This document shows, one piece after another, positions 45,713 through 57,820 of a stretch of DNA of 64,000 bases; position 1 is the first letter of the stretch, and each line of letters starts with the position of its first letter. Below the pieces are notes generated by a model. The model was not told the DNA's origin. It was given only the letters and a program-made list of their open reading frames with translations, and did not search any database. The translations under genes were made by a program, and so were the position numbers. The stretch comes from Portunus trituberculatus (lineage: Eukaryota > Arthropoda > Malacostraca > Decapoda > Portunidae), in contig NC_059268.1 in the NCBI RefSeq assembly GCF_017591435.1, forward strand, positions 21,006,684-21,070,683, written 5' to 3'.

Positions 45713-45785
45713 GTAATAGCAACACTTACCGTAACAATAATACGTAATAATGATAAGAAAAAGATATATATATATATATATATAT
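45509..45785. repeat. (TCTCCT)n, (AAT)n and (TA)n blocks
   Basis: Pyrimidine hexamer tract of CTTCTC/CTTCCC units 45509-45600, AAT 45669-45713, TA 45765-45785. 45786-46013 holds nothing recognised. Confidence 0.95.
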
Positions 45786-46013
45786 AGATACTCTGAGTTT
45801 ATATTTTATCATCTTAATATAAAAAATACATACTCATGAGCGTATATCTTGATTTTATTAATATTAAATTATTCACATCCCCCTCCTTGTTTACTGTGTT
45901 GGAGCAGGAATCTGTATAAGTGGCTAAAGTAATTTGTAATAGTGCGTTCATCGTCATAAGTAAAGCAGAGTTAGGTGTGTCAGAGTGAAGGTATTGTGTG
46001 GGATGTTACGAGG

Positions 46014-46082
<69 letters not shown>

Positions 46083-46198
46083 GGTGGGGGGTAAACAGTG
46101 CGAGGGATGAAGTGATGAAGAAAAATCATTTACTTCTGTGTATACATCTGTCTGTCTATCTGTTTGTTTATTAGCACTAGTATGATATATAGTTAGCT

Positions 46199-46246
<48 letters not shown>
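46014..46246. repeat. (CT)n(GT)n and (CT)n microsatellites
   Basis: CT 46014-46029 joined to GT 46030-46079; CT 46200-46246. Confidence 0.96.
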
Positions 46247-46251
<5 letters not shown>

Positions 46252-46466
46252 TAGGGTTGGTGTACATTTTGGAGGTCACTGAGTACGATGACTCCACCAA
46301 CCAGTCAGTGTATGGCAGGGAAGCTTTCACCAGGCCACCACCAACCACACAGCCTTGCCTCTCTCACCCCGTCACACCTACACAACCTGCTCCACGCCCA
46401 CCTCCCTTCCTGTAAAGCTGCTACTCCTTAATGAAACACTCAGGAATACTTGTTCATCCTGCAGCC

Positions 46467-46470
<4 letters not shown>

Positions 46471-46547
<77 letters not shown>

Positions 46548-46674
46548 TTGTTTGTCCATTTATTCTGTCTATTTATGTATGTATGTTGCTGTCTTTATAT
46601 GGTACGTACCACTACCTAAACACACACACACACACACACACGCATTACAATTAATTACGTTAGTGTACACAAAC

Positions 46675-46738
<64 letters not shown>
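46471..46738. repeat. (GT)n, (CA)n, (GT)n microsatellites
   Basis: GT 46471-46546, CA 46621-46640, GT 46680-46738. The CA block between GT blocks gives inverted-repeat potential. Confidence 0.96.
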
Positions 46739-46740
<2 letters not shown>

Positions 46741-47885
46741 CGCTGTAGCTGAGGCGGTGTGTGAAGGAGCAAAAAGCGACAAAGAGGCGGGGCCATTGTA
46801 CCGACGTGTGGCTCATGATGGCATTAGCATTTCTGTATTGTAGACTTCACCGATGTGTTCCTTGACTCCCAGGCTGCTCGTGGCGGTGGTGGTGGTGGTG
46901 GTGGTTCTGACTCTTTAACTGATTAATGATATACTATTGCTACTATTATTATTGTTGCTGCTACTAAGACTACTGCTAGTGCTACGACTACTATTCTTTT
47001 CCTCTTCCTTTCTCTCCTTCTCCTCCTCCTCCTCCTCCCCTTCCTCCTTCTCCATGACTAAAAGTATTATAACACTGTACCACACAGACTTATCATGGTT
47101 TTGATCTAAGTAACTCGCTATCGTCCCCTTAAAATACATCAGTATATTCAATTTAATATTTCGTCGAGTCCTTTTCGAAAATTTTGTAAAGAAAACTTAA
47201 TTTTTTTATGTATTGATACTCTGCATTTTATTTATTTATTGACCGAGTGATTAAGATGAGATTTAGCTTATTATTATTAAGATTTTGCTGCTCTTGACTT
47301 TATTTGCGTTAAAGACGAGAAAGGAAAGAGAAGTAAATGTATATTGCGATTCTTTTATTCAATTTGTGGGAGTTTCATGTGTGCGGGAACGTTGCCATGT
47401 TGTTTGTACCTTTTTTATTGATATTTTTTTGTCCCCATTTTTGTACCTTTATTTTCTAGTACCTGGGAGCCACAGTATATCCGATGACATCCATATTACT
47501 CAATTCTGAAAGTACCTCGCCTCCATACCAGTAGGAAAAAAGCAAGATAAAAAAGAAATACTACCTCTACACCTTTTATCAAGAGTGTTTACAGTGTTTT
47601 CCTCCTTTCTCCATTGTTTCGCAAAGGGAAGGGTGAGAGGACAGGAAAGCCTTGTCAATTTTCCTTCCTGCGTGTGTGTCATGCAGGAAAACTTCGAATA
47701 CTGAAAGATGTTAAGGATTCAGCTGATCTCGTGTCACTACCTTTGAGTACAGCCTTCCTACATTCCTCCTGCCAGTGTTTTATCTCGCTCCTGTGTCAGT
47801 AATAGGGAAACACAGAATGCTGGAAGATGTATTGAGTTCTGCTGGCTCTCTCGCACTGCCTAACATTTTTCCTCTTATTTATATA
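46739..47885. other. 1.1 kb, nothing supported
   Basis: GGT run at about 46883-46902 and CTCCTC at 47025-47050. A/T-rich elsewhere. No splice-flanked frame. Confidence 0.4.
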
Positions 47886-47888
47886 CTT

Positions 47889-48028
47889 CTCCTCCTCCTC
47901 CTCCTCTTTCTCATCTTGCTCTTTTTTTTTCCTCCTCCTCCTCCTCCTTCTTCTTTTTCTTCTTCTTCTTCTTCTTCTTCTTCTTGTTTTTGTCCTTGTT
48001 ATTTTTGTTGTTGTTTTTGTTGTTGTTT

Positions 48029-48121
<93 letters not shown>

Positions 48122-48154
48122 GAGGGAGTTAGGGTCACTGGGTGCCTGGCGCAG

Positions 48155-48227
<73 letters not shown>

Positions 48228-48321
48228 GTGTGGAGTGTGTTAAGCTCAAAACTCCTTATTCATCATTAAACATATATGCTTTCATCACCATCACAACCAC
48301 CACCACCACCACCACCACCAC
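47889..48321. repeat. (CTC)/(TTC)/(TTG)/(GA)/(CT)/(CAC) compound
   Basis: CTC-rich 47889-47950, TTC 47951-47985, TTG 48000-48063, GA 48064-48119, CT 48164-48223, CAC 48294-48321: six motifs in 430 bases. GA and CT blocks can pair. Confidence 0.96.
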
Positions 48322-48859
48322 CTCCTCCTCCTACCTCCTCCACCTCCTCTAGCAATGTGTTTACGGCACCTAACACTATCCACCACCTCCTTCATCATGG
48401 TCGCCTCCTCCCATCGCCACCACCTTCCCGCTCTTAAAAGTTGCCAAGACTGTAGGAATCAAGAGGGATATTACAGCTTATCATCTTGTGGGTCTTTGAC
48501 TTGAGATTTTTTCTGCCACAAGAGGCGAGTTTAGTAGTGTTCCGGTGTCCTTATAGGGAAGCAGTGGTCACTCGTTTGTCTTGCCTTACGCTCAGTGTGT
48601 CGTGAAGATCCTTGTGATAATTCTGATTGGTTAGTTGATGAATTTTACCCTTACTAGGTTCACACGGTGGTCAATTTGTTTAGTTTCATGATTCACTGTT
48701 TCTGTTTTTATCCCGTGGGTGAGATATGCAGTATGGAAGTATTGTTTTCTTTCTTCTACTCTTGTGTTTGATAAAGAGTCACGTGTCTACCTTGTTTCTG
48801 CTAATACTTCACACCACGAGCAGGCAACGTGAGCCGAGTGCCGCCTACTGGGGCCTGAT

Positions 48860-49115
48860 AACACATAAGAACATAAGAACCTATTTGATAAGGTGAATGC
48901 GAAATATCAGTTGGTCTACATAAATTGGTTTCTGAGTGCTTAAACTTTACCATCTGTCGTCATGTAAACGTATCCAACCTGCTTCTAAAAATCTGTTCAT
49001 TTGAAACTCTATTTGTGAAGTTGTAAGTCTTTTGTTTAGCTTATAATCGTTCATGATCTTAATTCCTACGCCTTCTGAATACAAAGGAACGTAAAACTGG
49101 TGATTGAAGATTGTC
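48860..49115 (+). mobile_element. Decayed dispersed element (ACATAAGAAC type)
   Basis: Starts with ACATAAGAACATAAGAACC, the direct-repeat head I associate with a common crustacean repeat, followed by degenerate sequence. Possibly the same broad family as 18180-18480. 48322-48859 holds nothing recognised. Confidence 0.35.
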
Positions 49116-49131
49116 ACTCCCTTGTATTAGT

Positions 49132-49338
49132 TTAAATCCTTCAGTACCATGACATATTTTCATATTCATTCTATTTACTGTTTAGGCAATTTTATATAGC
49201 TTCAGGAATTTAAGTGGAGATTAGAACAGTGAAGACTCAGGCCATTAATCTTCTGATCTCCATAGACCCTTCCTAATATTAATAAAATCATACCCAAAAC
49301 TCATAGTAAAAAATGCGTTCCAGTACTGAAGGGATTAA
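49132..49338 (+). mobile_element. Family A MITE, full-length
   Basis: TTAAATCCTTCAGTACCATG to CAGTACTGAAGGGATTAA. AATAAAATCATACC keeps the hexamer AATAAA. Confidence 0.8.
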
Positions 49339-49362
49339 CGTTAGGAAAGCTATAGGATTCAA

Positions 49363-49513
49363 CGTATATAGGCAATTTTATATAGCTTTAGAAACTTAAG
49401 TGGAGATTAGAACAGTGAAGATTCAGGCCATTAATCTTCTGACCTCCATACAGCCTTCCTAATATTAATAAAATCATACCCAAATCTCATAGTAAAAAAT
49501 GAAGGGATTAACG
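49363..49513 (+). mobile_element. Family A MITE, partial duplicate of neighbour
   Basis: From GGCAATTTTATATAGCTTTA onward almost identical to the copy at 49132-49338, including its private variants. It lost the CAGTACT end, so a local duplication rather than an independent insertion. Confidence 0.7.
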
Positions 49514-49807
49514 TTAAAAAAACTATAGGAAACAAAACTGAGGCTTATGGCATCGCAAGTATAAGGAATCATAAACCACATAACTGTAAGGATCATGTAC
49601 TTGAATGCGGCATATCGGTAATGTTCAAAGTATCGACTATTGCTTTTAGAATCCTCATTTTCTACTTCCTGCTTCTGATTTTCACCTCCTGACAGTGTAG
49701 CCGCCGTGCCTTTGACAAGAACACATGTCACACTAGCTTATATGGACGAGAAATGTGTGTTTTTGAAGTCCTATTGATTTGTTAGCGCAGTGTTCATAAT
49801 CTGAGTA

Positions 49808-50036
49808 TATGGCTCGTATTCTGAAACACTTCCATGCCTCACTGCACCTTCACAATTTTCAAAGGGCTGTAGTAGAAGTGACACTGATTTTTAAGGATGC
49901 TTCTGTGGTTCTAGTGACATGTTAACAAGTTTTCTGCATTATCAGCAAGACAAATACTTTTTATAACTCGGCTGATCGTCACTGTAGACTCTGAAAATGG
50001 TCGCGGTGAGAGAAGGAAACATTTATGAATATAGCG
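49808..50036 (-). mobile_element. Family B MITE, GCGCTA subfamily
   Basis: GGCTCGTATTCTGAAACACT to TTTATGAATATAGCGCTA. Same subfamily as the four copies at 19811-21706. Confidence 0.75.
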
Positions 50037-50324
50037 CTATTTCGTTCGAAAACAAAATAAATGTATGAGATGACTAACTCTGCGGGAATGTGACTGATGG
50101 TTTGGCTCTCGGTGCAAGGACGGGACTGTGGTGATGGGAACATTAACTATCATATTGGTGTGTTAGTTATTGTATCTTAGCGTCAGTCTCAGCACACGTA
50201 AGAAGAGATGAATCACACATACCCAAACCAGTTCCCTCAATTCTTCTATCGCAGTTTATATAAAGCGCCATTCAATCTCACTTTATTTGCTTCGTGACGT
50301 CTTGTTGTTGTCTCATATTTGCCC

Positions 50325-50735
50325 GTGTCCTAAGACGATTTGCTCTCTCACTACGATAATTCTTAGCCCCCTCAGTACCAGGACATGTTTTCATATTCAT
50401 TCTGCATACTATTTGGCGATTATATACAAATTTAGAAACTCATGTAGAGATTAAAATAGTGAAGACTGTAGCTATTAATTTTCTGACTTCCATAAACTCT
50501 TCCTAATGTAAATAAAATCGTCTAATCACATCAAAATTCTTGATTAAAAATGCTTCTCAGTACTGAAGGGATTAAGACTGAGAGATATGACTAATGTTTT
50601 CAAGAGATTTTTCCTGCCAATGATAAAGAAACCTCGTCAATTTGTCACTAAAAGCATGCAAAGCCACCCTCAAAACTCCGTATAACCTCAACTAGAGAAT
50701 CTTTTTAATGCAATGGACGTGCGGCGGACAAGTGC
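50325..50735 (+). mobile_element. Family B MITE split by a family A copy
   Basis: Left part 50325-50362 (GATTTGCTCTCTCACTACGA) and right part 50576-50735 (GAGATATGACTAATGTTTTC onward) are colinear with family B. The family A copy at 50363-50575 sits exactly between. Confidence 0.7.
50363..50575 (+). mobile_element. Family A MITE nested in family B
   Basis: TTAGCCCCCTCAGTACCAGG to CAGTACTGAAGGGATTAA. The left TTAA is now TTAG. Confidence 0.8.
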
Positions 50736-50962
50736 TCGATAATACATGGTCTACTGTGTACAAATGAGTAGGTAAAGTGTACAGTACGAGTGTTGTTCAC
50801 CCCGTTGTGATGGAGATGGATGTAATACTCTGGTAGCGGCAGTTGCTTATTTATAGTCTGTTTCACCAACTGTCACATTAATCTAGTTTGGTGAGAACAC
50901 AGGATCACCGTAACGTCGCTAGTGACTGATGCTCTCACTCACTCACTTTTACTCTCACTGTG

Positions 50963-51175
50963 ACCCGTACTCAGAAGCTTTTTCTTCTCACACGACGACT
51001 GTTTTCAAAGGCTGTAGTTGAAGATACTCGTGTTTTTAAGGGTTATAGTTCTGGTGATGGATTAGCAAGGTTTCTAGTTTATCATAAGGAGAAACTGTCT
51101 TGAAATCCCTGCTAGTCGTCTATGGGGACTTGAAAAATTGTCGTGGTGAGAGAGTAATAATACGTTGTTTAATAT
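50963..51175 (-). mobile_element. Family B MITE, copy
   Basis: ACCCGTACTCAGAAGCTTTT at the left; GTCGTGGTGAGAGAGTAATA at the right, terminus decayed. Confidence 0.65.
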
Positions 51176-51407
51176 GGCAGTAAGTCTTGCTCTGAAACAT
51201 GCGGCAAATTTACCTTATCTCTCGCAAAAAAATGATTACATGTTAGATTTCATCAGGTACAGCGATACTTCATGATCTGTGAAGGTTTGATAAAAATACG
51301 TTAATTTTCCATACATTTCAAAGCAAAACAAGGCGTAGACCAGTTCGTGAGTTACAGCATCACAGCTTCAGTCGGTGGCAGTGTTACGTTTCATAGCAAG
51401 ACAAGGC

Positions 51408-51549
51408 AGAAACTCATGTGGGGATTAAAATAGTGAAGACTGTAGTCATTAATCTTCTGACTTCCATAGACCCTTCCTAATGCAACTAAAATTGTCTAAT
51501 CGTACATAAATTTCAAAGTAAAATTGTGTCCCACTATTGAAGGGGTTAA
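51408..51549 (+). mobile_element. Family A MITE, left-truncated
   Basis: Starts within the element (CAGAAACTCATGTGGGGATT) and ends CACTATTGAAGGGGTTAA. Confidence 0.7.
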
Positions 51550-51702
51550 TGTGAATGGTGAGACAGCTGGGATGGCTCTGAAAGGGAGGCGTGGAATATA
51601 TGACACCAGTGAAATGATGAGGATAGGTACATATCGCATGCCGGACCACTGGGAGGAAAAAGATAACACTAACTAGGTGAAGCACACTCAAACTGGGGGA
51701 CA

Positions 51703-51905
51703 AACGCCTTCCCCTCTCATTACAACAATTTTCCAAGGCCACAGAGACAACTAGCAAGTTTTTCAAGTCAGTTTCTCGTTTTAATAAACTAGAAATCTTG
51801 ACAATCTATCACCAGAAGGGTAAAAAACACTTAAAAACACGAGTATTATCAATTATAGGCCTTCGAAAGCAGTGATAGTGAGAGCAAAGCCTTTCTGAAT
51901 ATGGA
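51703..51905 (+). mobile_element. Family B MITE, copy
   Basis: AAACGCCTTCCCCTCTCATT to AGCCTTTCTGAATATGGAAC. Confidence 0.7.
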
Positions 51906-52095
51906 ACAGAAGACAAGTCACCCCACCAGATAGAACATGGGATGGGTTCCGACGAGGGATGTAAAAACTTAACAGAAAAATATGTCAGAAAAAATAATGA
52001 TAAACATGTCTTACAACTTGGCAAGCTTCCATCACGTGACAAGAGCTGGTCCATGTTGACAATGAAAGTGTATTATAAAAACTACTATTTGCAAG

Positions 52096-52098
<3 letters not shown>

Positions 52099-52157
<59 letters not shown>
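52099..52157. repeat. (CA)n microsatellite
   Basis: About 59 bases of CA repeats. Confidence 0.97.
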
Positions 52158-52165
<8 letters not shown>

Positions 52166-52349
52166 CGAATGGCTACATGTAAAGAGTGAGTAAATGAGTA
52201 CTTGAATAACGAGGCCGTGGCATAGGCGCGAAGATGGGCGCGAGAGTAGGAAGTGCATGTGGACCTGGGGATGTGAAACAGGATACGTGACTTGCAGAGT
52301 AGCGATAGAGTACACCGAACTGCCTAGCCCTCACTGACGCCCTCACCCA

Positions 52350-52352
<3 letters not shown>

Positions 52353-52411
<59 letters not shown>
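52353..52411. repeat. (CT)n microsatellite
   Basis: About 58 bases of CT repeats. Confidence 0.97.
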
Positions 52412-52416
<5 letters not shown>

Positions 52417-52462
52417 CACATCTAAGCATTCATTTTCAAGTGAGATTCCTCGAGTGAGTCGC

Positions 52463-52592
52463 ATGAATGAATGCGAAGTGTGTCTTACTAGAACCAAACG
52501 TAGCTTCGTATGTGTCCAAGTGAAGCGTTATGGCGTCATTAGGCAGTGTATTGAAGGAGGGAGGGAGCGGTGCGTGGGAAGATGCGGTGCAG
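52463..52592 (+). CDS. Possible start-codon exon, Cys-rich
   Basis: ATGAATGAATGCG opens a frame MNECEVCLTRTKRSFVCVQV that continues cysteine- and arginine-rich to a donor GTGCAG|GTGAGG (43 codons plus one base). No domain recognised, no promoter boxes nearby, and start context is ordinary. Confidence 0.2.
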
Positions 52593-52796
52593 GTGAGGGG
52601 ATGCTCGCTGTAAACAGGTGCTCATGTGGTCCTGGTCACCGGAGATACTTTTGATTACGTAAAGCTTCCAAGATATAATTCACACATCGCTAGTATTCTT
52701 GATGACACGCGTGTGAGCGTGAGTGATGGCTCATGGTGCAGAGGTGCGGTGTTACTCGTACATGCCAGCAGTACCGCAGCTTTTCCGTCACATCAG

Positions 52797-52856
52797 CTAC
52801 AGCGCCTCACATGCGGCCTCGGCAGCCGGGGAGTTGCGGCCGCCCGCTCAGTGGGA
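52797..52856 (+). CDS. Possible internal exon, 20 codons
   Basis: Acceptor TTTTCCGTCACATCAG|CTA and donor GGGAG|GTAACT bound a GC-rich 60-base segment open in more than one frame. The splice pair is reasonable; coding frame and product are unknown. Confidence 0.15.
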
Positions 52857-53455
52857 GGTAACTGTGATGCAGCACAGCGCTAGATTACTTAGTGTCTTCT
52901 CGCTTCATGCTGATCAGGACTCACTCCACGGTGTGAAGAGTGTACAGGGCATTATGTGGGAATAGTTAGCCAGCAGTGTGGTTCACAGTGGTCGTGATGA
53001 TCATGAATTAGGAAGACGTTTGTTCTGTGTGGGCGACCTTCAGCGGCCGGCATGATGGTTGTCTCACTTGACTGGTCCTTAGTAGTACCGACGTCCTGGC
53101 TTAGGCCTCACCAGATGGCGGGCTGTGGGAGGTTGTACACACATTCTTGTCACCACATCCGTGCATCCGCAATGTTCACCAACTCAGACTGGCGGCGCTG
53201 CGTGACAAAGAAAAATTGTACGTGGAGTCGTCCGTGTTTATTATGCATGGAACTAACATGTGTTCTACTAGTGTGTGAGGTGAGAGAGTTTTAGTAACGT
53301 GCAGAGTGTTTGCTGACTCATAACTCAGAGTCTTGTGCAAGTCATTTCGCTTGTGGCTCCGGCACGCGCTGCCTCAGAAACCTCACTCAAAAAAAGAAAA
53401 AGAGAGGTGATGGGTTAAAAAGATTGAATGAAATAAAAATAATTCATTCCTTATG

Positions 53456-53624
<169 letters not shown>

Positions 53625-53869
53625 AAAAAGAAGGCAGCATTGTGAAAGTAATGGCGGCAATGATGCGTTCTGGTGCCAAGGGAAGGGCGAGATTTGCTTC
53701 CTCCAAGGCCACTCCGGTGACAGGTGGGCTGCTGAGCTCATCTTAGGAGAAACAGGCTTGTCTATTGCGTGGTCAAGGTGATGTCAATACTCTACTCTTG
53801 TCTCGTGTCGCTTATGTCCTTACCAAACCCGTTACTTCCTACTGACTCGCAGCTGAAGAGACTAATCTA

Positions 53870-54065
53870 AAACATTTTTGCGCCACACCACTGCTTTCAA
53901 AAGGCTGCACTGTTTTTTTTTTTTTTTATGAATATTTGACGGTTCTAGTGACAGATCAACAAGACTATTGCATTTCTAGCAGGAGAGACACTTGAGAACC
54001 CGGTTAATCATCTATGTGGCCTTTGGAAATAGCAGTGGTGAGAGAACGAAGTGTTTTTGTATACT
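53870..54065 (-). mobile_element. Family B MITE with internal T-run
   Basis: CCACACCACTGCTTTCAAAA to GAACGAAGTGTTTTTGTATA. A run of T interrupts the left third. Confidence 0.6.
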
Positions 54066-54171
54066 ATCCTTAGGTATTGAGTTTCTATTGGCAACGCAGC
54101 GACTTAAGAAACATGTCATTCTAGGTCAGCATGTTGAAATGTATAGGGCTTCAGATCTTATTGAGCTAAAC

Positions 54172-54224
54172 ATGGCGGCCACAGCTTCCCGCCCTTCCCT
54201 GCCAGCACGGTCACTGCATCCCAC
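54172..54224 (+). CDS. Possible first coding exon, MAATASRPS start
   Basis: AACATGGCGGCC is an exact YY1-type motif overlapping a start codon with A at -3 and G at +4. The frame MAATASRPSLPARSLHP runs to a possible donor CAC|GTGAGC; a stronger donor TTAG|GTAAGA ten bases on would be reached only after a stop, making the segment non-coding. Within 115 bases downstream lie an inverted CCAAT box and a full CRE. Confidence 0.28.
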
Positions 54225-54286
54225 GTGAGCTTAGGTAAGACCTGAGCATTGGCTGGTGGCGTCATCCGTCCCCCTGTGTGACGTCA
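54221..54286. promoter_or_regulatory. CCAAT box and CRE cluster
   Basis: CACGTG at 54223, inverted CCAAT (ATTGG) at 54248-54252 and TGACGTCA at 54279-54286. Together with AACATGGCGGCC at 54169 this is the third promoter-like cluster in the window. Confidence 0.35.
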
Positions 54287-54496
54287 CGAGTCAGGCAGAT
54301 GTGCAGAAAAAAATACCCATGAACGTTTTAGCATCTCATCTCATCTTCAGTGGGTTTAAGTGAAAGGTGTTTGGTTTTTCAAAGGTCATTTACTGATACT
54401 AGTCTTTTTAATAGTCTCTAGTGAAATTTTTTGGGGGCCTTTCAAGAATGACTACGTGATTCTATAAGTATATTTTAGCGGTGTGTGATGAATTTT

Positions 54497-54690
54497 TCGG
54501 GCGTTTACAAGAGTGCATTCGTAGTTCTAATAAGATTTGGTATTATCTGTGAACAAAACACACACACACGCACGAAAAACCACACCTGACTACTTACATT
54601 CAGGCGTTTTCAAGAGTGCATTCGTAGTTCTAATGAGAGTTTAACAAGGAATCGGCGTTATCTGTGAACTAAAACACACGCATGAAGACG
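54497..54690. repeat. Local duplication, period about 106 bp
   Basis: GGCGTTTNCAAGAGTGCATTC and GTTATCTGTGAAC occur at 54499 and again at 54604, with ACACACGCA-like words after each. Confidence 0.7.
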
Positions 54691-54792
54691 TGAAGCTGTT
54701 CGGCCTTTGAAAACAAGAAAAGACAGCGAACAGGGAACAACGTAGAGGTATACGACTCAACACAACCCAACACGACCTCAGTCCTTGCGTTA

Positions 54793-55005
54793 TTAATCCC
54801 TTCAGTACTGGAACGCATTTTTATCATGAATTTTTTATGTAATTAGGCGACTATATTTACATGAGGAAAGGTCTATGGAAGTCAGAAGATTAATAGCCAG
54901 AGTCTCCACTATTTTAACCCCCACACAAGTTTCTGAAGTTGTATCAAATCGCCAAATAGTAAGCAGAATGAATATGAAAACGCGTCAAGGTACAGAAGGG
55001 GTTAA
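54793..55005 (-). mobile_element. Family A MITE, full-length
   Basis: TTAATCCCTTCAGTACTGGA to GGTACAGAAGGGGTTAA, both TTAA intact. Confidence 0.8.
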
Positions 55006-56275
55006 TCACAACACACAGCGGGTATAAGAGCGTCGTCATCAGCTTTATGCTCAGACCTCGTGGTGGAAGAGGCCTTGGGTGGAAGGTCCCTCGAGTCACG
55101 CCGACACCACACAGGCGATCCTCACTCTGGAAATGGTGGTGGGTGCAGTTCCCCGCTCTCGTCCTGTAGGAAGGTTCGCGTGTCAAGTCCAAGTTGATAA
55201 GGGATTAATATATTAGTTGGTGTGCCAGACTGAGCGGCAGCAGTGTTCAGTTCACTATGCAGTATATAAGCACCAGTTTTCTTGTCTTTTTTAACCTTTT
55301 CCCTGCGATATACAACACTTCTCGACACTAAAAACAATGTATTGGAGTTTTTATAAGTGTTTGTAAGAAAGACAGGGATTACAAGGATAGGTTTTGCAGT
55401 TTCAAGCCACTGTGATGTTTGTAGGTTGATGTAGAATAAGAAGAAATGTCTCAGTGGTTAGGTGTTATGGAAAGATGTGTCAAATAGCAATGAAAGAGTT
55501 TTTAAGTGGAAAAGAAAGAAGAAATAGGAGGACGAAAGTGATGTAGTTGTGTAAAGGAACAGGAGAAAGATGAGTAGGGGTAAAAAAGGGAGGAAGATGG
55601 TAAAAAGTAGGGAAAAAAATGGTTGAGTTACCGCTTCCAACAAGGTAAAAAAAACAAAACAGGGGAAGAAAGAAAATAAATCTCTATACAATGATGTGAA
55701 AGAGGTGAAACATATCCTTAAAGCTGCACTGAGTGAGTGGAGAGGGTAGTGGCCGCCAGCATGTCTGATCCACGTGCGCCATGAACACTATAGTTTGTCT
55801 ACTCTAAAGCGGCTCCTGGGTCTCAGCTTGAATAGTGTCCCAGGGAATGCGTAGTTGTCAGATCTTGAGGGAAACCGTGAGCTATCCTTGTAATAAGTGC
55901 GTTGATCTACAGAAAACAAGTATTATTCACATCAAATCAATTACTTTATCAATAAGCTACAATGTGTTTCAAATCTAGGAGCCATTTTACAGCAGACAAA
56001 CTATAATGCATTAGACCGCTGAAGCACTGCCAAGACCACCTCGAGTAGCTCCTTCATGTCTTGGCTGAGGGAAAAAATACTGTATATATGAACCGTTGCG
56101 TTATACCGTAAGAATAACAGAAGGATTCCATAGTAAACATAACCACACTTCTAACTGCCATATTTGCTATTACGTAACAAAAACACCTGCTGCGTCTCCC
56201 TTTGTTCTCCTGGCTGCCACCTTTCCGTTACTTTATCCACCTGCAACCTTAATGCCCACCTTTCTAGGACACTCG
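55006..56275. other. 1.3 kb, nothing supported
   Basis: No clear splice-flanked frame, no repeat recognised except purine-rich sequence at 55490-55690. Confidence 0.45.
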
Positions 56276-56486
56276 GATCGGTATTTTGAAACGTTTTGCT
56301 CTTTCACCTTCTCTGCTTTCCAAGGGTTCCAATTAAAGTTACTCGTGTTTTTAAGAGTATTTTATAGTTCTGGTGATGAATTAGCAAGATTTCTAGTTAA
56401 TTAAAAGGATAAACTGCCTTGAAAATCCCTCTAGTTGTTTCTGTGGCCTTGGAAAATTGTTGTAGTGAGAGTGTTTATGAATACTG
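56276..56486 (-). mobile_element. Family B MITE, full-length
   Basis: CGGTATTTTGAAACGTTTTG to GTGTTTATGAATACTGCCG. Confidence 0.7.
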
Positions 56487-57526
56487 CCGTTAGACTGCAT
56501 CACGAACGAAGGACACACCGAGAGACAAACAGAGCGGCTGGCAATACGATCTAGTGCAGGGATGGGTATGAATATGCTGCGTGATGGTAGGCGAGAGTGT
56601 AGAGAGCAATGGGTGAGGTGGAAAGGGGTTATGGGAGAAGAATGGATGGGGTGCTGGCTGTGGGGTTATTTTGAGTGCTGGGTGTGCGGTGGCTGTATAG
56701 TTTGTGGGTGTACTTTGGGTTCATTGGGTTGGGAATGGCGGGGACATAGCATAGTGACGTAGACATAGCAGTGGAGATAGACGTGTTGAAAGATGTGGAA
56801 ATGCGCGTTACCCAGCTCATGGGGTTGCAAGGATGCGCTGTATATGGCAGCTGGTGAAGTAGTGCTTGAATGAGTTAGAGAGGGCAGGGTTGTGGGTGAA
56901 ATGGCCATCTGATTGTGGAAGTGCAATGGCCGTGGTAGTGTGGGGGCACTGTGGTGTAGTATCTCTATAGCTTGAGGTCTTTGCGGGATCACTGTAGTCG
57001 TACTCATTCGAATTATATATGGTCAGTGAGACGGCGGATGTTGTTATCTGAAGCAACGTGCACCAAGCCACATGTTAGCATTAGTTCGTCTGCCTCAGCT
57101 TCAGCAGCATCACGGCGCCGCGCCTCACGTGTGTCACTGAGACTCTCCGAGATGAACTACACAGGTCTGGGATTACCTTAGTATTCCTGAAACAGGAAAT
57201 GTCTGCCACTTGCATCCATTCTTTGTCCTGAGCGTTCCAAGGTTACGAAGTGAAGATATCGTTAGTTGTGATGGAAAGACAGATCCTCGAGTTGTTTCTT
57301 TAATTAATGTTTGGGTAATTCAGTAATCAGTGGCGGTGGCGGTGGTGTTGATGTGAATACCCATCATTTATTCCTATGGCAGACCGCTGATGAGGCAATG
57401 CAGTGAGCCAGTGACGTGCTGACATGCACTGAGTGAACCTTCCTGATTGTGTGACCCTCCATTCACTCAGTACATGTCTTTTAGTGATGTTACAAAGTCA
57501 AAAGGTCGCTGTGACGTTGTTTGCAG
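56487..57526. other. 1 kb, overlapping open frames only
   Basis: Minus-strand frames of 113 codons (56666-57007) and 84 codons (56817-57071) overlap each other in different phases. No splice pair or domain. Confidence 0.35.
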
Positions 57527-57820
57527 GCTGCTATATGTGCTGACTTATTAATCTCCTCTCATACAGCGCTTGTCTCGCCTTCCACCAGACCACCAGACTT
57601 ACCACTTCACCACCTCCCTATGTTCACCTTTGCTTCGTCTGGCGCGACTCATCCTTCTGATATATACTTTATTTACTTCCTTATTCCCTTTGTTTCCTCG
57701 CCTCAAACTTCGCCTAAAGTGGCTTGCTTATTTTATTTATGTTGTTTATATTTAAAGTTCATATCGCTTCCTGGGAGAAGTGAGGCTCCTTTGCCAGTGG
57801 TATCACAAGGCTGTCCTCAG
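57527..57820 (+). CDS. Candidate internal exon, 98 codons, unknown
   Basis: Acceptor GACGTTGTTTGCAG|GCT and donor CCTCAG|GTAGAG bound an open stretch of exactly 294 bases, phase 0 at both ends. The peptide begins AAICADLLISSHTALVSPS and includes FIYFLIPFVSS. Pyrimidine-rich sense strand gives Ser/Pro/Leu bias, which also occurs by chance. No domain recognised. Confidence 0.27.

Noticed and set aside
53052..53294. 80-codon plus frame ending at a GAG|GTGAGA donor
   Set aside because: Only one splice signal, and a plain start context; composition not distinctive. Left out of the feature list.
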